A stretch of DNA of 64,000 nt, from the NCBI GenBank assembly GCA_046290675.1, contig JBKAHA010000003.1:558001-622000 (forward strand), written 5' to 3'. The stretch's first letter is position 1. Every line of letters begins with the position of its first letter. The translations under genes were made by a program, and so were the position numbers. The notes below the pieces were generated by a model. The model saw nothing but the letters and a program-made list of their open reading frames with translations. It did no database searches and had not been told where the DNA came from. Shown here piece by piece: positions 25,645 to 33,978 of this stretch. The stretch is from Aureliella sp046290675 (GTDB lineage: Bacteria; Planctomycetota; Planctomycetia; Pirellulales; Pirellulaceae).

Positions 25645-27504
25645 ATGACTAAAAAGTACAACGCGTTCGACTTAATCAGCAACGGCCTTTCGATTGAATC
25701 ACTTGAGCCTTTGGTCTTGCTCTCTGCCTCCTGTGGCGGAGATGTGTATCTCTCAGTAGACACACCCACAGGCTGCGATGAGACATTTAGTAGCGACTAC
25801 GATCTCGTAGATGAAAGTGGCGAAGACTGCGATGCAATTTCTAACCAAACAGATGTGCTGCCCCCAAGTCTCGGTCCAACGCCAGCGAATCCTGGGCGAA
25901 ATACGAACACGCCAGACGCGTGCTTTGTAGCCGAAAATGTCGATTGCCTAGGTGTCGATGCAAGCCTACCTAGATCTCTATCAGGGACTTCCGGTTTGTT
26001 GGCCTATCCGGAAAGTGATGCTGTAGCGGATTTGTTGAGCCCGATCAACAATCCGCCTGAAGTCCAAGTCGGAGATCTCGAGACATTGGTAGATGAAGAA
26101 CAGTTAAATGGAGCGTACGGTTCCGATATGCCTCTGATGGAAGTTTCTGCGCAGGTTGGTGTACCCGACGTGCCCCAAAACGCGGGACTCGGTGATGCAG
26201 TACTGCGATGGAATGACTTCTTCGGCGAGTTGTTGGTACTGAACGAAGCACAACAGAACCCCGGCTATGCCTCTCGAGCGATGGCCATGTTGAATGTCGC
26301 GATGTACGATGCAGTGACGATTGCGCAGGGCGATTCAGATGACACCTTCTTTGAGCACCGTGATTTAGGCTGCATCCAGGGAGAGGTAGACGCCGAGTTG
26401 GCGGCCGGGCAAGCCGCGTATAGTGTCTTGAGCTCATTGTATTCTGGCGAGCAGGAATTCATCGACGCATTCCATCATGAATTCCTTGCTTGTATGAGTA
26501 TCGAGATGGGGTATGACAGCAGCGTACAGCTAGGCGACGCGGTTGGAGAGCAAGTGCTGGAGGCTCGAGCAAACGACGGTTCTGGTTACGAAGTCGAATA
26601 CGAATTCGGTGACCAGCCCGGTGATTTTCGTCCCGATCCATTGAACCCCAACGTCCCGGTATGGGGGCCAAGTTGGGGAGATGTAAAGCCATTCAGCATC
26701 TCGTCGACGGACGATTTTTCTCCGCCCACGACGCCGTCGTTGAATAGTGTGGAGTACGCAGCTTCGTTCAACGAGGTAAAAGAGCTAGGCTCGGTGGACA
26801 GCACCTCTCGAACTGCGGAGCAAACGGAGATTGGGATATTTTGGGCTTACGACCGCGTTGGAATGGGGACACCCATGGCCCTGTTCGGAAATGTCCTGGA
26901 AAGCGTTGCACTCAAACAAGGGAATTCACTAGAAGAAAATGCTGCGTTGTTCGCACAAGCCTCTGTCTCGATGGCGGATGCCGGCATCGTGGCTTGGGAC
27001 ACCAAATTCAGCGAAGAGTTTTGGCGGCCCGTCACTGCGATCCGCGAGGGCGATCTGGACGGGAATGCTTTGACTTATGGTGACCAAGCGTGGACCGCGC
27101 TCGGGGCCCCTGACGGCGGTGATGACATTGTCGGTTTTACACCGCAGTTTCCGACCTACATTTCTGGACACGCAACTTTCGGTGGCGCACTCTTCGGTGC
27201 GATTCGGGACTTTTATGGAACGGATGATATCGCTTTTGATGTCACGTCCAAGGAGCTAGAGATCCTGATGGATCGTCCGGAGCTGCAACAGAAATATGGC
27301 CTTCAGTTGGAGGACGCGACACGCTCATTCGATTCGCTTCGTCAAGCGATGGCAGAAAATGGTCGCAGTCGCGTGTATCTCGGAATCCACTTCGATTTTG
27401 ATGACATAGTCGGACGCGAAGTCGGAGAAAAGGTAGCTAGCGCGATCACTCCGCGGTTCAGCGTACCCTCGTCTGTTTACGACGCAAGATCCAGCTTGGC
27501 ATAG
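25645..27504 (+). CDS. Secreted vanadium-dependent haloperoxidase-like (PAP2 superfamily) protein
   Basis: The N-terminus carries SIESLEPLVLLSASC at residues 15-29, a variant of the LEPRxLLSA motif found at the start of many large secreted planctomycete proteins. ATG 25645 is chosen because it puts the motif at its usual distance (ATG 25603 is the alternative). An acidic linker of about 170 residues precedes the catalytic region. Vanadate-binding residues are visible: FWRPVTAIR near 459, PTYISGHATFGGA near 503 (SGH), and SRVYLGIHFDFDD near 576, with His as expected. The family oxidises halides with H2O2 or acts as a phosphatase; which applies here is unknown. No dockerin or PEP-CTERM tail is seen. 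It is a single gene. Confidence 0.87.
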   Translation: MTKKYNAFDLISNGLSIESLEPLVLLSASCGGDVYLSVDTPTGCDETFSSDYDLVDESGEDCDAISNQTDVLPPSLGPTPANPGRNTNTPDACFVAENVDCLGVDASLPRSLSGTSGLLAYPESDAVADLLSPINNPPEVQVGDLETLVDEEQLNGAYGSDMPLMEVSAQVGVPDVPQNAGLGDAVLRWNDFFGELLVLNEAQQNPGYASRAMAMLNVAMYDAVTIAQGDSDDTFFEHRDLGCIQGEVDAELAAGQAAYSVLSSLYSGEQEFIDAFHHEFLACMSIEMGYDSSVQLGDAVGEQVLEARANDGSGYEVEYEFGDQPGDFRPDPLNPNVPVWGPSWGDVKPFSISSTDDFSPPTTPSLNSVEYAASFNEVKELGSVDSTSRTAEQTEIGIFWAYDRVGMGTPMALFGNVLESVALKQGNSLEENAALFAQASVSMADAGIVAWDTKFSEEFWRPVTAIREGDLDGNALTYGDQAWTALGAPDGGDDIVGFTPQFPTYISGHATFGGALFGAIRDFYGTDDIAFDVTSKELEILMDRPELQQKYGLQLEDATRSFDSLRQAMAENGRSRVYLGIHFDFDDIVGREVGEKVASAITPRFSVPSSVYDARSSLA

Positions 27505-28314
27505 ACTTCGCGCATTAGCCGGATTCATGGACGCTTGGTCACGTTGTGGGTGCGCTTTGGTTGAAGTGTCACTAGTTTCCCAGTGCACGACTCGCGCCGT
27601 CTAGTGGTGGTGCGAGCAATATGAAATTAGCTGCAGGCTCGGCTTTAGAGATCGCTCAGATTCCGAGCCCCGTACATACGGACTTCAAGCTTTTCCTTGC
27701 GATTAGGCTGAGTCGCAAAACGTGCCACTCTCTCTTTTCGCTTCTCAAGCGACGGTATGGAGTCGACTGGGGCAAGTCGGCAATTCGCATTGCCGCCAAG
27801 ACGTCTTAGGTGAGAACTTCTGCTGGCGTTCTGCAGCCCGCGAGCAGCCGCAACGCCATATAAGAACGGCTCGAACAGACACGCAAACTACAGCCTTGCT
27901 TCCATCGCGGGAGGACCGTCTAGCTGTGCAAGCAATGGCGGTTGTATTTCTGCTTCCTGCGTAGTCGTCCTTCACGAGTCACTCACGTCTTGGACCGCAC
28001 TGCTACAAGAGATCCTCCGACTTTTGGCGCACGATTACGAATTCGGTCAGACACGCGAGGTCCACCAGAGCCGGAGCTCGTCTCGTCGACCGCTCAGGGG
28101 ATCTCTCGCCCCAGATTCGGGACGGAGAATGTGTGGAAAGTCCTTTCCGCTGAGTAAAGCGGGGTGATTGTCCAATGGCTTGAGCTCCCGGGCGAAATTG
28201 ATGTCCACATAGGACGGTTCAGCGTTTAAGTTGAGGCGGGCTCACTTTGAGCAAAACTGCAAGCCCATTCACCATCCCAATCACCAAGTTGGTTCGTGGA
28301 AAGGTTTTCGTTCT
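27505..28314. other. 810-bp region without a supported gene
   Basis: Only short frames with unnatural composition are open. Two perfect hairpins were found: GGCTCGG (27636-27642) with CCGAGCC (27663-27669), and TCGCTT (27738-27743) with AAGCGA (27747-27752). The plus frame of the next gene is open to 28231 but the extra residues do not look conserved. Confidence 0.45.
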
Positions 28315-29355
28315 ATGCCGAAGAGCATCGTGATTTGTTGCGACGGTACTAGTAATGATGTCTCAGGTGATACCTCCAATGTATTTAAGCTGTACCGATG
28401 CCTAGCACGCGATGAGTCGCAGTTGACGTATTACATTCCCGGCGTTGGCACTGTTGCTGACCCCACCATGAAGACGAAGTGGGGCAAATGGTGGAGCCGT
28501 AAATTGGATATGGGCGTCGGCTACGGTGTACGAGAATTGGTTTGCGAAGCGTATCGTTTCTTGTGCGAAAACTATGAGGAAGGCGATAAGATCTACTTGT
28601 TTGGCTTCAGTCGAGGCGCGTACACCGTTCGAGCGACCGCTGGAATGATCAATTTCCTCGGGCTTCTACGGCCGGAACAAGTCAGTTTGGAAAGGCACGC
28701 TTGGGCGTTATACGCTAACGATGATGAGATAATGAGTCTGCGTGAGAGCTACAAAGCTGCGCATCGTTTTCGAAAAGCATTCTGCCGCAGAAGTAAGCCA
28801 CTAATTCACTTCCTCGGAGTCTGGGATACCGTCAGCTCGTTTGGCTGGCTTTGGAATTTAAAAACTCTACGCTATACCGCTTCCAACGGTCTCATCAAGC
28901 ATGCTAGACACGCCGTTGCAACGGACGAACGTCGAGCGATGTTTCGGCAGAATCTTATTCGCAAGCACGAGCGTACCCAGTCACTACGCGAAGTCTGGAT
29001 GCCCGGGGGACATGGAGATGTGGGCGGGGGCTGGCCCGACGAAGTTAATGGTTACTCGCGGCTGGCGTTATCGTGGATGGTGGATGAGGCCAGGCCATTC
29101 GGGGTGCGATTCGACGAGCAACTACTCAACGTTTATACCAGCCTAGCCAATGAGCAAGGTACGGCTCGGCTACAAATCAACGATGCCCTGAAGGGTTCCT
29201 GGTGGTTGATCGAATTGTTGCCACGCCGAGTTTGGGATCCTCGCAAAAAGGCAATGCGTTGGACCTGGCCTAACTTCGGACGCGAACGGCGGATGCCTCC
29301 GGACGCGACCGTATTAGACCTTGCGAAGAACACAAAACATGTCGCTATGGATTAA
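28315..29355 (+). CDS. DUF2235 alpha/beta-hydrolase (Tle1-like)
   Basis: The 346-residue protein starts MPKSIVICCDGTSNDVSGDT, the signature N-terminus of DUF2235, with an AAGG about 13 nt before ATG 28315. The nucleophile elbow GFSRGAYTVR is near residue 96. The region ending FLGVWDTVSSFG and the later PGGHGDVGGGWP (catalytic His/Asp region) are as in the family. Type VI secretion phospholipase effectors (Tle1) share this domain, but no VgrG, PAAR or immunity gene is nearby and there is no signal peptide, so a housekeeping lipase or esterase role is equally likely. Confidence 0.88.
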   Translation: MPKSIVICCDGTSNDVSGDTSNVFKLYRCLARDESQLTYYIPGVGTVADPTMKTKWGKWWSRKLDMGVGYGVRELVCEAYRFLCENYEEGDKIYLFGFSRGAYTVRATAGMINFLGLLRPEQVSLERHAWALYANDDEIMSLRESYKAAHRFRKAFCRRSKPLIHFLGVWDTVSSFGWLWNLKTLRYTASNGLIKHARHAVATDERRAMFRQNLIRKHERTQSLREVWMPGGHGDVGGGWPDEVNGYSRLALSWMVDEARPFGVRFDEQLLNVYTSLANEQGTARLQINDALKGSWWLIELLPRRVWDPRKKAMRWTWPNFGRERRMPPDATVLDLAKNTKHVAMD

Positions 29356-29442
29356 CACTCTGTAGTTATCATTGCCTGCACTCAAACCAGCAGTGAACGA
29401 GAGCGGTTTTCTGAAACGGTGAAGGCCTCAGTGACAATGGGC

Positions 29443-29676
29443 TTAGCTTTCCAGTCGCTGGGGCATGATCGATTCAATTGCTTCAACGACTTGAACCCTC
29501 TTCTTCGGATCCGACGCGCCCGCGTGAGGCATAGAGAAACGTCCGGAGTCATTGTCGAAGTATTGGCCCGATGCTTCCGTGAATTCGTCGTCCAGTACGC
29601 CGCGAGTCAAAATGTTGGCACCAATGGCCAGATCCTTGCCAGCGCGACCGTAGGCTTCTTGGACCATCTTGCTACC
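29443..29676 (-). pseudogene. C-terminal fragment of a short-chain dehydrogenase
   Basis: The minus frame contains KMVQEAYGRAGKDLAIGANI, a VLDDEF segment, ASGQYFDNDSGRFSMPHAG and a VVEAIESIM ending, which matches the C-terminal tail of SDR oxidoreductases (tails of the ASGRYFDNDSGRF type). The Rossmann fold (TGxxxGxG, YxxxK) is absent; the upstream part of the open frame is Pro-rich and unrelated. It therefore looks like a decayed remnant. It lies between the DUF2235 gene (convergent) and the SRPBCC gene. Confidence 0.6.
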
Positions 29677-29795
29677 AAGAAAAGAGCCGGGGTTGCGGCG
29701 CGAGAATGGTGGCTGCGGAGGGGGCGGGAAAACGCAAAACAGCCTCGGTAGAGCACTTTGGATTCTTGATGTTCGACCATGTTGATTCATGAAGG

Positions 29796-30341
29796 TCAAG
29801 CGATCTCAGAGTGCAGCTGGTCGTATTGCGACTTGAGTCCAATATAGTGAAACCAAAAATCACGAGTCGGACGATTGTTGGCTAGGTCGACCAGTAGATC
29901 GAGGTGAGCGTGCCAGCCCGCGGAAGCTCCACGTTTGAACTCTTGGCTTTCCAATCTCTCGTGCACTAGGAACAGACGCGTGTCATCGCCTTCGGCGGTC
30001 AGCTGAATCGTGACGCGAGTGGTTTCGTTGTTCTCACCGGGCCAGTCGTAGGACAGGGTGTTGGGCGGGTCGAAGGAAACGATTTTGCCCACCATCTTGA
30101 TTGGAGCGCCACATCCGACTTCCGGTGGCGGCTCGGAATCAGAGATTCTCGAGTGGTCAAAGTCCATGACAAAATCCTCGCCTGGGGCCGCGCCCGTAAA
30201 GCCACCACAGAACCAGAGCTTGCGGAGCTCGGGATCAACCAGATACTGCCAAACGCGTTCTTGGTCTGCAGGCAGGATACGTGTGATTTCCAGTCTCGAG
30301 GAAGAAGGAAAACGGGCGAAGTCAAATTCAGGCGTGGTCAT
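29796..30341 (-). CDS. SRPBCC (AHSA1-like) domain protein
   Basis: A 181-residue START/Bet v1-like protein of the AHSA1 subgroup: LEITRILPADQERVWQYLVD at residue about 17, KLWFCGG, IVSFDPPNTLSYDW, and the C-terminal GWHAHLDLLVDL. It forms a hydrophobic ligand-binding cavity; the ligand is unknown. It overlaps the ArsR gene by 4 bp (ATGA), so the two are translated together, an arrangement common for ArsR-AHSA1 pairs. Confidence 0.85.
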   Translation of the reverse strand: MTTPEFDFARFPSSSRLEITRILPADQERVWQYLVDPELRKLWFCGGFTGAAPGEDFVMDFDHSRISDSEPPPEVGCGAPIKMVGKIVSFDPPNTLSYDWPGENNETTRVTIQLTAEGDDTRLFLVHERLESQEFKRGASAGWHAHLDLLVDLANNRPTRDFWFHYIGLKSQYDQLHSEIA

Positions 30342-30685
30342 TTATTTTTCCTTTTTGGCTTCCGTTCGTCTTTCAAGAGTGCTTCGAGTTTGTCCAGTCG
30401 CGTGTTCCAGAACTTGGCATACTGCTCGAGCCAACGGTACGCTTCACGGATCGCTTTGGGATTCAGTTGGCAGTACTGTGTCCGTCCTTCTTTGCGACGT
30501 ACGATCAATCCGGCACGATCCAAGACTTGCACATGCTTGGCCGCTCCGGCCAAAGACATGTCGAGAGGTTCCGCCAATTCCACGATCGAATGCTCTCGCC
30601 GCTTCAAGCTCTCAAGCATCCGTCGCCGTGTTGGATCGGAAAGCGCTTGGAATACCAAGTCAAGTTTCTGTGTTTGGTCAACCAT
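30338..30685 (-). CDS. ArsR-family transcriptional regulator
   Basis: A 115-residue winged-helix repressor: VFQALSDPTRRRMLESLKRR, EHSIVELAEPLDMSLAGAAKHVQVL (helix-turn-helix), GLIVRRKEGRTQYCQLN (wing), and a basic tail. No metal-binding CxC pair is visible, so it is of the non-metal type usually paired with SRPBCC proteins. The frame is open to 30889 but the conserved start is MVDQTQKLDLVFQAL at 30685. It probably controls its own two-gene operon. Confidence 0.88.
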   Translation of the reverse strand: MVDQTQKLDLVFQALSDPTRRRMLESLKRREHSIVELAEPLDMSLAGAAKHVQVLDRAGLIVRRKEGRTQYCQLNPKAIREAYRWLEQYAKFWNTRLDKLEALLKDERKPKRKNK

Positions 30686-30928
30686 TCGGTTGAGCTTAGG
30701 GGCTAGGCGGCAGAAAGTCAACTGGTTGGTTGAGTAAATATCCGCCGAGCTTCGACGTCTTCGGATGCAGTGGGGGAAAGGGCTCACTGTCGCAGCGACG
30801 GAGTCAGGTCTTCGGCCGTACCCGCGATGGCTGCTGCTCGAAAGTCCACGCCGGGGGCATTGCATGCCAGAGAGGTCATTTGAGGTCAAACGAGTCTAAA
30901 TGACTTTGGGCGGGCTGATTCGCGCATG

Positions 30929-30970
30929 AAAAAACCCGGTCGTTCTCGATCGCTCGACAACACCGGGTTC
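30929..30970 (-). terminator. Terminator of tRNA-Lys
   Basis: AACCCGGT (30933-30940) pairs with ACCGGGTT (30962-30969). Inside, GTT/AAC and TCGA/TCGA add pairs around a TCGC loop. On the minus strand the stem is followed by a run of Ts. It begins 10 bp after the tRNA 3' end. Confidence 0.85.
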
Positions 30971-30978
30971 TTTTACAG

Positions 30979-31052
30979 TACCCCCGCAAGGACTCGAACC
31001 TTGGACCCGCTGATTAAGAGTCAGCTGCTCTAACCAACTGAGCTACGGAGGC
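30979..31052 (-). tRNA. tRNA-Lys (anticodon CTT)
   Basis: The 74-nt minus-strand sequence folds as a full cloverleaf: acceptor GCCTCCG with CGGGGGT (one G-T at the end), D arm GCTC/GAGC, anticodon arm GCTGA/TCAGC with loop CTCTTAA (anticodon CTT, reads AAG), and T arm CAAGG/CCTTG with loop TTCGAGT. The discriminator is A; CCA is not encoded. A terminator follows. Confidence 0.95.
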
Positions 31053-31628
31053 AACAGATTGGCAGACAGGATGTTATCGAATGCATCGGCCTGAGCAAGC
31101 CCAATTACAGGCTCAGCCGGGAACTGCCATTTGGTAGGAATGAAAACGGGTTAGCCTTGAGGGTTAGTGAGGTCTCGTACCCTAATTTGCACTGATCTTT
31201 TGCGGCGAGTTTCATCTTGCAAAGGCAATTTGACCCGTTGAACCGCGAATTTGCCTGATGCCTTACACCACGCAAAGGGTCTAGGCTCAATCGAAGGCGG
31301 CCTGGGCTCAATCGAAGGCACCAAATGGCGATGGTATGTGCTACTACGGAGTCGCCCCATTGATCTCGGCGATCTGATGAAAGCGCCCAGAAACCGGCGG
31401 AACGGGGCATAGTAGAAGTGGGTTTCTTGGCTCTTAATCGGTTGCCCCTCCGGATCCCCAAGAGGCGAAACGACGAACGCGACAAGCGATCTGGCCTTGG
31501 ATTCCTTGAGTGCCGAAACTTGGCGATTCCTTGGGGGTTCTACGTGTAGGCCAATTTGCTAAGCGAGTAGAATGGCTCTAGATCACGCAAAATGTCAACT
31601 TATACCACCTTCCTACCGGACGCGGTTG
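31053..31628. other. Intergenic region with a short tandem duplication
   Basis: No convincing gene. A 21-bp period duplication is present at 31281-31319, each copy containing GGCTCAATCGAAGGC. The 126-residue minus frame here (31105-31485) repeats the duplication and looks non-coding. The tRNA promoter (minus) and EF-hand gene promoter (plus) must lie in it. Confidence 0.5.
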
Positions 31629-33074
31629 ATGAGAATTTCACTGGTATTCGGCACGTTCTTGGCCGTTCTAACTATAACTTCCGCGGCAGCAACAGCTCAG
31701 CGTGGTGGGGGGGATCGCGGTGGTGACCGTGGAGGACGGGGCGGCTTCGGCGGTGGACCTCCTGGGGGTGGTTTTAGTCGAGGCGGATCTCCGTTCGGAG
31801 GCGGGGGCTCTCCTTTCGGGGGGCGAGGAGGTGATTCTGGCGGACGCGGTGGTTTTGATCCCTCATCGATGCTCTCCCGGTTCGACCGGAACGGAAATGG
31901 GTTGATTGATGGGGATGAAAAAAGCGGGTTTGCCGGCATGATGCTGCAGCGTTTAGCAGACCGTGTGCCAGGTATCGACCTCAGCAAGCCGGTTCCGATT
32001 TCCAAAATCAGCGAAGCAATGCAAGGCATGCGTGGTGGAGGTAGCAGCGGCAGTTTCGGGCGAGGCGGCGAGTCTTCCTCTGCAAGCACTGAAGCCGCCC
32101 TACTGGTACCCGACTTTAGTCTCGAAACAGAACTCACCCCTCCCGAAGGATTCGCGGCGGTTGGAGAAGCTTTGAATGTGGCGATCGAAGATCGAGACAT
32201 CAAGGAAGCAGAGGAACGTGTGCGTCGCTATGACAAGAACGGCGATAAGAAGCTTTCGAAAGAAGAATTGGCCGGAGGACGGTGGTCCGACGATCCTATG
32301 GCATATGACCGAAACAAGGACGGCTTGCTAACGTCACGAGAATTGGCGGCTCGCTACGCGAATCGTCGCATTTCCGAAGAAGAACGCCGCTCACGCTTTG
32401 GCGGTAGTAGCCGAGGTGGGGACTCCTCCCGATCTAGTGGCTGGGGCCGCGGGGGTGGCGAGTCGGGAGGTTGGGGCCGATCTGGTGACTCGAAGCAGGA
32501 AGAAAAGAAAGACCGTTTCGGTGATGCGAAAAGTTACAAATTGAATTCGTCCGGGGACATACCATCAGGACTTCCCAGTTTCTTCAATCGGTCTGATCGA
32601 AATGGCGATGGGCAACTGATGATGAGCGAATTTAGCAACAAGTGGACAGAGGAGACCCTAGAAGAGTTTCTCAAATGGGATCTCAACAGCGACGGAGTGA
32701 TTTTGGCTCGCGAGTGTCTTACGGCACTGGAGAACGGCGTTCGAGTCGACTCGTCGAAGACGCCTAGCGGTAGTTCATCCGGGGCTAGTGACCGCGGAAA
32801 CCGAGAGTCTTCCTCGGGCAACAAAACGGCTAGCGTTGAGTCCAAGGTAAAGGTGACTTCAGCCGACGTGACGGAAGCGATGAAAGACGAAAAGATTGTC
32901 GCGTACGTCAAGCGGACATTCTCACGTTATGACAAGGATGAAAACGGTCAGTTGACAGCCAGCGAGCAAGCCAAAATGTTGATCAAGCCGACTGGCGCTG
33001 ACGTTGATGGGGATGGTGTCGTTTCGTTCGAGGAGTACGTCGCGCTGCGATGGGCCAAGCAGCAAAAGAAATAG
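31629..33074 (+). CDS. Secreted multi-EF-hand protein with Gly-rich region
   Basis: A 481-residue exported protein. ATG 31629 gives a clean signal peptide (MRISLVFGTFLAVLTITSAA, cut near TAQ); the frame is open to 31572. A Gly/Arg-rich stretch follows (residues 25-75). Seven Ca2+-loop motifs are readable: DRNGNGLIDGDE, DKNGDKKLSKEE, DRNKDGLLTSRE, DRNGDGQLMMSE, DLNSDGVILARE, DKDENGQLTASE and DVDGDGVVSFEE. A second Gly/Ser/Arg-rich linker separates loops 3 and 4, and a Ser-rich linker separates loops 5 and 6. Calcium binding is strongly predicted; the partner is unknown. Such proteins are expanded in planctomycetes. Confidence 0.9.
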   Translation: MRISLVFGTFLAVLTITSAAATAQRGGGDRGGDRGGRGGFGGGPPGGGFSRGGSPFGGGGSPFGGRGGDSGGRGGFDPSSMLSRFDRNGNGLIDGDEKSGFAGMMLQRLADRVPGIDLSKPVPISKISEAMQGMRGGGSSGSFGRGGESSSASTEAALLVPDFSLETELTPPEGFAAVGEALNVAIEDRDIKEAEERVRRYDKNGDKKLSKEELAGGRWSDDPMAYDRNKDGLLTSRELAARYANRRISEEERRSRFGGSSRGGDSSRSSGWGRGGGESGGWGRSGDSKQEEKKDRFGDAKSYKLNSSGDIPSGLPSFFNRSDRNGDGQLMMSEFSNKWTEETLEEFLKWDLNSDGVILARECLTALENGVRVDSSKTPSGSSSGASDRGNRESSSGNKTASVESKVKVTSADVTEAMKDEKIVAYVKRTFSRYDKDENGQLTASEQAKMLIKPTGADVDGDGVVSFEEYVALRWAKQQKK

Positions 33075-33254
33075 CGAAGCGGGACTCCAGGAGAGGAGTT
33101 GATGAAACGCACTTGAACGAAACGATTTTCGGCCAAGGAATGTCGGCCGAAGAACGCGCCATTAAGTCCGCCCCGAGCTTCCAGCACGAACCTCCTTGCC
33201 AAGGAGCGTTCATTCTATGCGGTGAGTGCACTTAGGTCTGAAGTCCGACTTTGG

Positions 33255-33842
33255 CTACAGTTCGATCTTTGTGCCCAGCACGTCGAGAAACTGTCTCATC
33301 CATGCTGGGTGAGCAGGCCACGCTGGTGCGGTGACCAAGTTGCCATCTGTATGGGCGTTGTCAAAGTTCTCTGCTGCAGAGACATAGTTACCACCCGATT
33401 GCTCGATATCGGGAGCGACAGCGGGATAGCAACTGCAGTGACGGCCGCCAACAACACCAGCGGCAGACAAGATTTGTGGGCCATGGCAGATCGCGGCAAT
33501 CGGCTTATCCGCCTCGGCAAATTCTCGGACGAGCTGCAAGACTTTCGCATCCAATCGTAGGTATTCGGGTGCACGTCCGCCAGGCAGTACCAGCGCGTCA
33601 TAATCCTCGGAGACGACGTTTTCGAAATCGGCATTCAATCCGAAACGGTGGCCTGGCTTCTCCGAATAAGTCTGGTGTCCTTCGAAATCGTGTATTGCGG
33701 TGGCTACGCTTTCTCCAGCTTTCTTCCCGGGGCAAACGGAGTGACAGCGATGTCCAATCATCGTCAACATCTGGTAAGGAACCATGACTTCGTAGTCTTC
33801 TACGAAATCGCCGACGATGAATAGAATCTTCTTTTGTGCCAT
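33255..33842 (-). CDS. DJ-1/PfpI family protein
   Basis: A 195-residue class I glutamine-amidotransferase-like protein: KKILFIVGDFVEDYE, the acidic motif E18 region, DALVLPGGRAPEYLR, and the nucleophile elbow AAICHGPQIL (Cys near residue 113). Members act as deglycases, proteases or chaperones; the exact activity cannot be told. It lies 136 bp downstream of der on the same strand, convergent with the EF-hand gene. Confidence 0.9.
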   Translation of the reverse strand: MAQKKILFIVGDFVEDYEVMVPYQMLTMIGHRCHSVCPGKKAGESVATAIHDFEGHQTYSEKPGHRFGLNADFENVVSEDYDALVLPGGRAPEYLRLDAKVLQLVREFAEADKPIAAICHGPQILSAAGVVGGRHCSCYPAVAPDIEQSGGNYVSAAENFDNAHTDGNLVTAPAWPAHPAWMRQFLDVLGTKIEL

Positions 33843-33978
33843 AGTTCATGTCCTTTTCGTGCGAGGACGGTGGGTAGGAGGTTGGAGAGTCAATCGCCGC
33901 CGCCGGATGCCTGCGGCGCGAAGCCGATTTCAAGTTCTTCCAAGTTTGCTATCGGCACGGCCGTCGGACAGATTCGAA

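Noticed and set aside
27621..27809. Short plus-strand frame as a possible small gene
   Set aside because: It contains two perfect hairpins, has no ribosome site and no protein-like pattern.
29419..29751. 110-residue plus-strand frame downstream of DUF2235 gene
   Set aside because: It is the antisense of the SDR-like remnant, whose minus frame carries recognisable family residues.
31105..31485. 126-residue minus-strand frame upstream of the EF-hand gene
   Set aside because: Composition is unnatural, it spans a 21-bp duplication (repeated RLRLSL-type residues), and no domain or start signal is visible.
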